Shown here one piece after another: positions 53,895-61,127 of a stretch of 64,000 bases of DNA. Within the stretch, counting starts at the first letter, position 1; the number at the start of each line of letters is the position of its first letter. Under the pieces are notes generated by a model that did no database searches, was not told the DNA's origin, and saw only the letters and a program-made list of their open reading frames with translations. A program made the position numbers and the translations under genes. This DNA comes from an uncultured Bacteroidia bacterium. Its GTDB lineage: Bacteria; Bacteroidota; Bacteroidia; J057; CALLMJ01. Where the stretch lies: positions 1 to 64,000 of the forward strand of contig CALLNY010000014.1 in NCBI GenBank assembly GCA_938005475.1, written 5' to 3'.

Positions 53895-54009
53895 CTTATT
53901 TTTTATCTATTGTATGATTACTAGCTGATTTAAGTATCAGCGATTCTTTGGAATTTTACTTTGTAAAATAATTTTCAATAAATTTTGATAAATAAAAATA
54001 ACATAAGAT

Positions 54010-54447
54010 ATGAAAAAATATTTTTTAACAATTTTTGTGTTCATTGCATTGATTTCTAATATCTTTGCACAAACTAACCAACCAGATATGGTTTATGTAC
54101 TTGGTGACTTGGAAAAAATGGACAAGTTACAACTCACCAAGGTTTATCTAGCGAAATTGAACCGTTTAGTAAGAGTAAGTCCTTATATGTCTTTTGGTGT
54201 AATTGAACCTAGAGATACTAAAACTTTAAGAATCCCCTCTCACTCAATCAATGAAAAAAATATGGCTAACTACAAAAAGAAAGAAAAAGAATTCAATAAA
54301 GTAGTAGAAGACAACCTTTACAATATTATACCATATTCTGACAAAAAAGACATTATGGACGCTATCATGTTCATGCAAGAAACCATCCTCAAAATTGAAA
54401 GTATGAGCGAACGTATTCGCAACAACAACATGCCTGAAGCCCAATAA
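54010..54447 (+). CDS. secreted protein of unknown function, paralogue B
   Basis: 145 residues, signal peptide to ~residue 21 (ALISNIFAQ). It shares with paralogue A VLGDLEKMDKLQLTKVYLAKLNRLVRVSPYMSFG, RIPSHSINEKNM and IPYSDKKDIMDAIMFMQETILKIESM (quoted in short pieces). The rest diverges, so this is an old tandem duplication. Between the genes are 115 bases with a near-consensus -7 (TAAATTTTG), so it may have its own promoter. It ends in a strong terminator. Function unknown; periplasmic or surface location is inferred from the signal peptide. Confidence 0.75.
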   Translation: MKKYFLTIFVFIALISNIFAQTNQPDMVYVLGDLEKMDKLQLTKVYLAKLNRLVRVSPYMSFGVIEPRDTKTLRIPSHSINEKNMANYKKKEKEFNKVVEDNLYNIIPYSDKKDIMDAIMFMQETILKIESMSERIRNNNMPEAQ

Positions 54448-54470
54448 ACTTAATGTAATTTAATTTCATT

Positions 54471-54502
54471 AAAGACTACCAGAATTTATAGGTAGTCTTT
54501 TT
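54471..54502 (+). terminator. Rho-independent terminator after paralogue B
   Basis: AAAGACTACC (54471-54480) pairs perfectly with GGTAGTCTTT (54491-54500) around a 10-base loop, ending in T. It separates the paralogues from cinA. Confidence 0.85.
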
Positions 54503-54520
54503 AATTATTTTCTTTTTGAA

Positions 54521-55777
54521 ATGAAAAACGTAGAAATTATTGCTATTGGAACAGAAGTGCTAATTGGTCAAACTATTGATACCAACAGTGCCTGGATAGG
54601 AGAAAAACTTCAGATGGTTGGGCTTAACATTTTCAGGAAAACTACTATTGTTGATACTCCTGAATTGATAATACAAACATTACAAAAGGCTTATGAAGAA
54701 AATGATATTATCATTACAACAGGAGGGTTAGGACCTACGAAAGATGATATCACGAAAACCGCAATAGCAAAATGGTTAAACAAAAAATTGGTTTATCATG
54801 AAGCATCTGTTCAACATATTCAAGCATTTTATAAAAAAAGGAATCGTGAAGCCAATGAACTAGTGTTGAAAATGGCACTAATATTAGAAGGTAGTGAAGG
54901 GTTTGTGAATCCCGTAGGTGCTTCTCCTGGAATGATGATTCCGCTTCCTAACCACAAAGTTTTGTTTTGTCTTCCCGGTGTCCCAACTGAAATGAAAGCA
55001 ATCTTTCAAACTTATGTAATGGAGATACTTAAAGCCCTCTCCCAAAGATATACCGAACACTTTCATTTACATCTAACCGGTTTACCAGAATCACAAGCAT
55101 CATTTTTGTTAAAAGATTTTGAAAATTCTCTTCCTGAATACATGTCAATCGCATATTTACCGAGCTATAAACTACTTAAAATGCGTTTGGATTTAAATAT
55201 AGAGAAAGATAATGAACATGCTAAACAAGAATTTAAAGAAAAATGCCAAGAAATGAGTAGTATTTTAGAGGACTACATTATTTCTTATGAACAAGAGACT
55301 CTGGAAGAGGTAGTCTTCCGCTTACTTTTAGAACAAAATAAAACGCTTGGAATAGCGGAATCATGTACAGGGGGAAATTTAATTGGTAGTTTAGTAAAAT
55401 TAAGTGGTATTTCAAAAGTTTTAATAGGAGGAATAGTAGCATACAGTAACTCAGTAAAACAGAAGCAATTAGGGGTTTCTCATGAAATATTAGAAAATTA
55501 TGGAGCAGTTTCAGAGCACTGTGCCTTGCAAATGGCAAAAGGTGTCAAAAACGCTATCCAATCTGACATAGGCATTGCAACCACCGGTATCGCAGGTCCA
55601 GACGGTGGAACCGACTTAAAGCCTGTTGGAACCGTTTGTATTGCATTATTTACAAAAAATTTTGAATTTGTCAAAACCTATCATTTAGGAAATAATCCTC
55701 GTGAAATTTTTATAGAACGTGTCATTGCTATAGCGTTAGAGAACTTAAGAAGATATCTACTTGGCAAACCTTTGTGA
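54521..55777 (+). CDS. cinA: CinA family protein (ADP-ribose pyrophosphatase / NMN amidohydrolase)
   Basis: 418 residues, two domains. The N-terminal MoaB/Mog-like domain (~1-170) has GTEVLIGQTIDTNSAWI, TTGGLGPTKDDITK and a GASPGM loop. The C-terminal CinA amidase domain (~260-415) has LGIAESCTGGNLIGSLV, GGIVAYSNSVKQKQLGV, and ATTGIAGPDGGT. CinA hydrolyses nicotinamide mononucleotide to recycle pyridine nucleotides. No recA follows, unlike in many Gram-positives. It is convergent with the GH31 gene, one base between stops. Confidence 0.95.
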   Translation: MKNVEIIAIGTEVLIGQTIDTNSAWIGEKLQMVGLNIFRKTTIVDTPELIIQTLQKAYEENDIIITTGGLGPTKDDITKTAIAKWLNKKLVYHEASVQHIQAFYKKRNREANELVLKMALILEGSEGFVNPVGASPGMMIPLPNHKVLFCLPGVPTEMKAIFQTYVMEILKALSQRYTEHFHLHLTGLPESQASFLLKDFENSLPEYMSIAYLPSYKLLKMRLDLNIEKDNEHAKQEFKEKCQEMSSILEDYIISYEQETLEEVVFRLLLEQNKTLGIAESCTGGNLIGSLVKLSGISKVLIGGIVAYSNSVKQKQLGVSHEILENYGAVSEHCALQMAKGVKNAIQSDIGIATTGIAGPDGGTDLKPVGTVCIALFTKNFEFVKTYHLGNNPREIFIERVIAIALENLRRYLLGKPL

Positions 55778-55778
55778 T

Positions 55779-57746
55779 TTAAAATTTTAAAATATTTTTT
55801 AACTTTTCAAAATGTTCTGAATTTTTTCGTATAAAAATGAGAATATCACTCGTTTGAAATTGATAAAAACCATCGGAATAATATTGTTTGTTATTAGGGC
55901 AGTACCAAGTTTCTTTGGGTAGAAACACTTCTATTTTGGGGGTATCAAAGTAAGGATAAATCAATAAATCCTTACCTACTAAAAAGCCGTGATGGGTTTT
56001 CCATGAAGCCTCTAAATCAGGATATTCTAACAATAAATGCCGAACCACTGGTAAGCCAGTTTGCACCGCTTCTTGTACATACTGTTGAAAATAAAATTTC
56101 AATTGAAAATGAATTTTTGCCCACAAAGTAAAATGAGCTATAGCACTATCATGAGTATAAAATTGATAGTTTTTTTTAGGGATTAGTCCTTCATGCGTCC
56201 TGAAAATAGGGAAGAAAGCAGACATTTCCGTCCATTTTTGCATAAGTTTCGGTGTTCTTAGATATTTTGGGGTAAATCCGAAATTTATATTTGTATAACC
56301 TCCAATATCAGCGTGATTGATAGCAAAACCCGATAATCCGCCTGTTAAAATACCTGTTAAAGCGGAAGGCATACCATCATGTTTTTGAAAAGAGGTCATT
56401 TGGTCTCCTGCCCATAAGCTGTTCATGTTTTGAGCGCTGCCACTGAAAGCAGAACGATTAAAAAATAATATCGTAGTGTCTAATCCTAATTCTTGAATAG
56501 CTTCGCGGTTAATTTTAGCCCATTCTACAACATATTGATTATGAAATTCTTTTGATTTGCCGTAATATATTTTTGCTTTATATGGTAACCACTCCCCAAA
56601 ATCTGCCATCCAACCACTTAAACCGTTGTTAATCATTTGATTTTGGATTACAGATTTTATCCATTGTCGCGTTGCGGGATTCGATAAATCTATTAAGTAT
56701 GCTTTGAATCCACCCACCTTAATTTTATAGGGTTTATTTTTAACATTTTTAACTAAAAAATTTTTTTGAATAGCTTCTTTGGCTAAACTTCCTTTTGTAG
56801 ATAAAAAAGGGTTAATATATCCCAACACTTTAATATTAAAATGTTTGTTTAAGCTATCACAATAGTTTTTAAAATCTGGATACTGTTTGAGGTTGGGGAG
56901 CCAGTTCCATTGTAAACGAGAACCATAGAAAGTTTTTCTTTTTCCTACCCAATCTTGAATCCACAGGGCAGATATTGGGTGTTCATACTTTTGTAGTTCC
57001 TCTAAAATTTTATTACATTTGTTTTTACCACCTTGCAATCCTAACCAAGAGCCATAAGCCCATTCAGGTAAAGAATGAAATCTACCTATAATTTGTGTAA
57101 ATTTTTGTAATAATTCTTTGGGGCTTTGTCCATAAAAAATATGCATCGTTACGGCAGTATCCCAAATTTCCCAAGTAAAATATTCTGTACTTTCAAAATT
57201 GATTATTTGATAATTCGGAGATGAACAGTAAATCCCACGATTTTTATTAGAAAAAATAAAGGGAACAGGAGCATAAGTTGTGAACTCATTACCTTGAATA
57301 CCCAGTTTTTTTGTAAGTTTAGAAACAGGCATATCACCTCTGCCTATACCTTGCTCTTCCACCCAAATCGGAACTTTATGCCCATTTAAAATTACATGAG
57401 AAAATTGCTCCCCTCCTCCTATAAAAAGTTCATTTTTTAAGGTTTTAAATTTTATTTGTATTCGATTAAATTTTGAAGTCTGAATTTTTAACTCAAATCC
57501 ATATTCTTTATCGTAAATTTGTACGCTATGATATTCGCCATCAAAAGAATACGATTTATTGATAACCATTTTATGAAGATGAAAAAAGGAATTTGATTTT
57601 TTATCCTTGAAATGATAACTAGCCATTTTTTCTTTGACTTTTTCTTTACCTACTTGGAAATGTATATTTTCAATTTCAAAGGATTGTGAAAAAATATTTT
57701 GAAAAGCAATGATTGACAGCAACCCCAAAAAGATTAGAGTATTCAT
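55779..57746 (-). CDS. secreted GH31 glycosidase, sulfoquinovosidase-like (YihQ)
   Basis: 655 residues with a signal peptide (to ~residue 20). The TIM barrel holds the nucleophile Asp382 in WMADFGEWLP and the acid/base Asp448 in WAGDQMTS, as in YihQ. In QDWVGKRKTFYGSRLQWNW, Gln264, Arg277 and Trp280 keep the exact spacing of YihQ Gln288, Arg301 and Trp304, which contact the sulfonate of sulfoquinovose. HADIGGYT follows in place of HSDIGGYT. It would release sulfoquinovose from plant or algal sulfolipid glycerides. No sulfoquinovose catabolic genes are nearby. An ordinary alpha-glucosidase is less likely. Confidence 0.82.
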   Translation of the reverse strand: MNTLIFLGLLSIIAFQNIFSQSFEIENIHFQVGKEKVKEKMASYHFKDKKSNSFFHLHKMVINKSYSFDGEYHSVQIYDKEYGFELKIQTSKFNRIQIKFKTLKNELFIGGGEQFSHVILNGHKVPIWVEEQGIGRGDMPVSKLTKKLGIQGNEFTTYAPVPFIFSNKNRGIYCSSPNYQIINFESTEYFTWEIWDTAVTMHIFYGQSPKELLQKFTQIIGRFHSLPEWAYGSWLGLQGGKNKCNKILEELQKYEHPISALWIQDWVGKRKTFYGSRLQWNWLPNLKQYPDFKNYCDSLNKHFNIKVLGYINPFLSTKGSLAKEAIQKNFLVKNVKNKPYKIKVGGFKAYLIDLSNPATRQWIKSVIQNQMINNGLSGWMADFGEWLPYKAKIYYGKSKEFHNQYVVEWAKINREAIQELGLDTTILFFNRSAFSGSAQNMNSLWAGDQMTSFQKHDGMPSALTGILTGGLSGFAINHADIGGYTNINFGFTPKYLRTPKLMQKWTEMSAFFPIFRTHEGLIPKKNYQFYTHDSAIAHFTLWAKIHFQLKFYFQQYVQEAVQTGLPVVRHLLLEYPDLEASWKTHHGFLVGKDLLIYPYFDTPKIEVFLPKETWYCPNNKQYYSDGFYQFQTSDILIFIRKNSEHFEKLKNILKF

Positions 57747-57804
57747 ACATTCGCAAAAATCGTAATTTTTAGTTATAGGTGTTATATGTAGCGGATAAAA
57801 TATT

Positions 57805-57812
57805 TAAATTTG
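57805..57812 (+). promoter_or_regulatory. -7 box TAAATTTG for uvrA
   Basis: TAAATTTG ends 20 bases before the uvrA ATG at 57833. No LexA-type box was recognised nearby. Confidence 0.5.
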
Positions 57813-57832
57813 CGTTCAGATAGAATTACGGG

Positions 57833-60685
57833 ATGGAATTAGAGTGCATAGAAATAATAGGGGCAAGAGAACATAATCTGAAAAATATTGATATTCAAAT
57901 TCCAAGAGACCAGTTAGTTGTGGTTACGGGGGTAAGTGGTTCTGGAAAAAGTTCATTAGTTTTTGATACCATTTACGCAGAAGGTCAACGAAGATATATA
58001 GAGACTTTTTCAAATTATGTAAGGCAGTTCATCGGAAATTTAGAAAGACCTGATGTTGACAAAGTAAATGGATTAAGCCCTGTGATAGCAATTGACCAAA
58101 AAACTACCAACAAAAACCCTCGTTCAACTGTTGGAACGGTAACTGATATATATGATTTTTTTCGTCTGTTATATGCAAGGATAGGAGAGGCTTATAGTTA
58201 CGTCTCTGGGAAGAAGATGGAACAACTCTCCGTGAACGAAATTTTGAACAGAATTTTAAGCCAGTATAAAAAACATAAAATTTATATTCTTGCGCCGATT
58301 GTAAGAGGAAGGAAGGGACATTACCGTGAAGAGTTAAGAAAAATTCTTCAAATGGGTTATCAGGCTCGTATAGATAAAAAAATTATTGATATAAAGCCAG
58401 GAATGAGTTTAGAGCGTTACAAAGTCCATGATATAGAAGCGATAATTGATAAGGTAGAAGTAAATGAAGAGAATGCCTCTCGAATAGATAAATCAATAGG
58501 ACTGGCGCTGAAACTTGGGAAAAAAACAGTAATTATTCATGATGAAACTACGAAACAGGATAAACAATTCAGTTTAGCCCTAATGGATCCTGAGTCTGAT
58601 TTGAGCTACCCCCCCCCAGACCCCAATAGCTTTTCTTTTAATTCGCCCTACGGGCAATGCCCTAAGTGTTTAGGTTTAGGAATGTTTCTTGATATTCCTA
58701 TTGAACAAATTTTGCTTCATCCTGAAAAATCTCTACTGAAAGGAGCTATTCCTTTATTAACTGAAAATGAATATTTTGAAGACATTTTAGATGTCGTAAA
58801 AGCCTTTTGTAGAGAACAAAAAATTGATATCAAAAAACCTTTCAATACTTTTTCAGAAGCAGTTCAAGAGCATTTAATTTACGGTGAGCCTGAAATTAAT
58901 GCTGAAGAAGAAAACGAGGAGGTTTCTTTGATGGAAATTTATATTGCTAATCTTTCTCGGTATAAAGGAATAAAAAATTATCTGATTTCAGCTTATAACA
59001 ATGGAAATCAAAATATTCAAAACATCATCGAGCCCTACATACGACAGGTGAACTGCCCTGCTTGTAATGGAGCCAGACTTAAAAAAGAAAGTCTATACTT
59101 CAAAATTGCAGGGAAAAATATCCATGAAGCTTGCTCGCAAGATTTAGAGCAACTTTTACAATGGATAAACGATTTGCCTAATCATCTAACGAATAACCAA
59201 AACCTAATTGCCAAAGAGCTAATCAAAGAAATAAAACAACGCCTTGAATTTCTTATTCAGGTAGGTTTAGGATATCTAAATTTACAAAGACCTTCTGCTA
59301 CGCTCTCAGGTGGTGAATCGCAACGTATTAGACTTGCTACACAAATTGGTACTCAACTTACAGGAGTTACCTACATTTTAGATGAACCTAGTATCGGTCT
59401 ACATCAAAGAGATAATTTTAAGCTAATAGAATCATTAAAATCATTAAGAGATTTGGGAAACTCGGTTTTGGTAGTAGAGCACGATAAAGATATGATGTTA
59501 CACGCTGACTACATCATTGATATCGGTCCGGGAGCAGGAACCCATGGTGGGCATATTGTAGGTCAGGGAAAACCTCAAGATTTTATTAAAATTGAAGGCA
59601 ATATCACTGCTGACTATCTGACAAACCGTAAAACGATTGTAGTACCTTCTAAACGTCGTCCTATAAACCCCGAAAAAAAAATTGTTCTACAAGGAGTAAG
59701 GGGGCATAATCTAAAAAATTTAACCGTTGAAATCCCTTTAGGCTTGTTAGTATGTGTTACTGGAGTATCTGGCTCCGGAAAATCATCTTTGATACGTCAT
59801 ACTCTATATCCTATTCTTCATAAACATCTTTACGACTTTCATAAAGAGTGTTTACCTTACGATAATATTTTAGGATTAGAACATATTGATAAGGTTATTG
59901 AAGTAGACCAAAGCCCTATTGGAAGGACACCTCGTTCAAATCCTGCAACTTATACGGGGCTATTCACACTGATTCGAAATTTATTTGCAGAATTACCCGA
60001 ATCAAAGATTAGGGGCTATACACCCGGGCGTTTTTCTTTTAATATTAAAGGGGGGCGTTGCGAAACTTGTAAGGGCGGTGGTATGCAAATCATTGAAATG
60101 AACTTCTTACCAGATGTGTATGTACCTTGCCCCGATTGTAGAGGAAAACGTTACAAACGTGAAACCCTTGAAGTTCGTTTTAAGGGAAAATCTATCAATG
60201 ATGTTCTAGAAATGACTGTTGAAAATGCTATTTCCTTCTTTGAAAATCAACCTTCTATCCGTAAAAAATTAGAGGTACTAAATGATGTCGGGCTAGGCTA
60301 TCTTACGATAGGACAGTCCTCCACTACTCTATCCGGAGGAGAAGCCCAAAGAATGAAAATCGCTACAGAACTCTCCAAAAAAGATACTGGTAAAACTTTT
60401 TATATTTTAGATGAACCTACCACAGGTCTTCATTTTCAAGATATCGATAAACTAATTCAAATTCTTAATAAGTTAGTAGGCAAAGGAAACACCGTTTTAG
60501 TCATAGAACACAACTTAGATGTAATTAAGATGGCTGATTATATCATCGATATGGGGCCCGAGGGAGGTAGTAAAGGTGGAGAAATAGTAGCTTGTGGTAC
60601 CCCTGAAGAAGTGGCAAAATCACCCCATTCTTACACAGGAAAATATCTCAAAATTGAGTTAGAGAAAAGTATTTACTCATGTTAA
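57833..60685 (+). CDS. uvrA: excinuclease ABC subunit A
   Basis: A 950-residue DNA-damage sensor of nucleotide-excision repair. The first ATPase has Walker A GVSGSGKSSLVFDTIYAEGQRRY (~32-54) and ATLSGGESQRIRLATQIG in its signature. The second has GVSGSGKSSLI (~643) and TLSGGEAQRMKIATEL. Zinc Cys pairs are in GQCPKCLG, NCPACNG and CETCKGGGMQIIEM...CPDCRGKRY. It scans DNA with UvrB, which is not in the window. It overlaps the DUF952 gene by 7 bases. Confidence 0.98.
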   Translation: MELECIEIIGAREHNLKNIDIQIPRDQLVVVTGVSGSGKSSLVFDTIYAEGQRRYIETFSNYVRQFIGNLERPDVDKVNGLSPVIAIDQKTTNKNPRSTVGTVTDIYDFFRLLYARIGEAYSYVSGKKMEQLSVNEILNRILSQYKKHKIYILAPIVRGRKGHYREELRKILQMGYQARIDKKIIDIKPGMSLERYKVHDIEAIIDKVEVNEENASRIDKSIGLALKLGKKTVIIHDETTKQDKQFSLALMDPESDLSYPPPDPNSFSFNSPYGQCPKCLGLGMFLDIPIEQILLHPEKSLLKGAIPLLTENEYFEDILDVVKAFCREQKIDIKKPFNTFSEAVQEHLIYGEPEINAEEENEEVSLMEIYIANLSRYKGIKNYLISAYNNGNQNIQNIIEPYIRQVNCPACNGARLKKESLYFKIAGKNIHEACSQDLEQLLQWINDLPNHLTNNQNLIAKELIKEIKQRLEFLIQVGLGYLNLQRPSATLSGGESQRIRLATQIGTQLTGVTYILDEPSIGLHQRDNFKLIESLKSLRDLGNSVLVVEHDKDMMLHADYIIDIGPGAGTHGGHIVGQGKPQDFIKIEGNITADYLTNRKTIVVPSKRRPINPEKKIVLQGVRGHNLKNLTVEIPLGLLVCVTGVSGSGKSSLIRHTLYPILHKHLYDFHKECLPYDNILGLEHIDKVIEVDQSPIGRTPRSNPATYTGLFTLIRNLFAELPESKIRGYTPGRFSFNIKGGRCETCKGGGMQIIEMNFLPDVYVPCPDCRGKRYKRETLEVRFKGKSINDVLEMTVENAISFFENQPSIRKKLEVLNDVGLGYLTIGQSSTTLSGGEAQRMKIATELSKKDTGKTFYILDEPTTGLHFQDIDKLIQILNKLVGKGNTVLVIEHNLDVIKMADYIIDMGPEGGSKGGEIVACGTPEEVAKSPHSYTGKYLKIELEKSIYSC

Positions 60686-61014
60686 TCTTTCATATTACCA
60701 CACCCGAACTTTGGCAAACTGCTTTGAACCGAGGCATCTATGAATGCCCCTCTTTAAAAGAGCAAGGTTTTATACACTGTTCTACCTTAGAACATTTATT
60801 AGAAAGTGCAAATATTCACTTTAAAGACGCAGAATGTAACGAGTTAGTGGTACTGCATATCCCTGAAAAAAAAGTAAAAAAAAACTTGAAATGGGAAATT
60901 ACTCGCAATGAGATTGCTTTTCCACATATTTACGGAAAAATTCCGTTGGAGGTCATCCAAGATATCAGTATATTAGAACGGAATACAGAGGGCTCATGGG
61001 TTTTTTCAGAATAG
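60679..61014 (+). CDS. DUF952 family protein
   Basis: 111 residues, almost the whole DUF952 fold. IFHITTPELWQTALNRG opens it, GFIHCSTLEHLLESAN gives the conserved FIHCS motif near residues 31-46, and ITRNEIAFPHIYGKIPLEVI is the family C-terminal signature (FPHIYG). The family resembles small ADP-ribosyltransferase-like or glutathione-S-transferase-adjacent proteins in fold, but no activity is established. It overlaps uvrA by 7 bases, so co-expression with repair is likely although a repair role is only guessed. Confidence 0.9.
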   Translation: MLIFHITTPELWQTALNRGIYECPSLKEQGFIHCSTLEHLLESANIHFKDAECNELVVLHIPEKKVKKNLKWEITRNEIAFPHIYGKIPLEVIQDISILERNTEGSWVFSE

Positions 61015-61055
61015 AAGTTGAAGGACTACCTATCCAAAATTTAAATCTTGCTATT

Positions 61056-61096
61056 TAAAAACAGGCTCAACAGAATTTTTATATAGTTGAGCCTGT
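61056..61096 (-). terminator. terminator of gcvP
   Basis: ACAGGCTCAAC (61061-61071) pairs perfectly with GTTGAGCCTGT (61086-61096), loop 14 bases. On the minus strand it is followed by TTTTTAAAT. It lies 31 bases after the gcvP stop and could also stop the uvrA-DUF952 transcript. Confidence 0.8.
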
Positions 61097-61127
61097 GATT
61101 GTTATGATTTTTGAATTTTACAGGATA

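Noticed and set aside
53924-53941. 6-base stem GCTGAT/ATCAGC after secreted paralogue A as terminator
   Set aside because: The stem is short and is not followed by a clean T-run; paralogue B may be read through.
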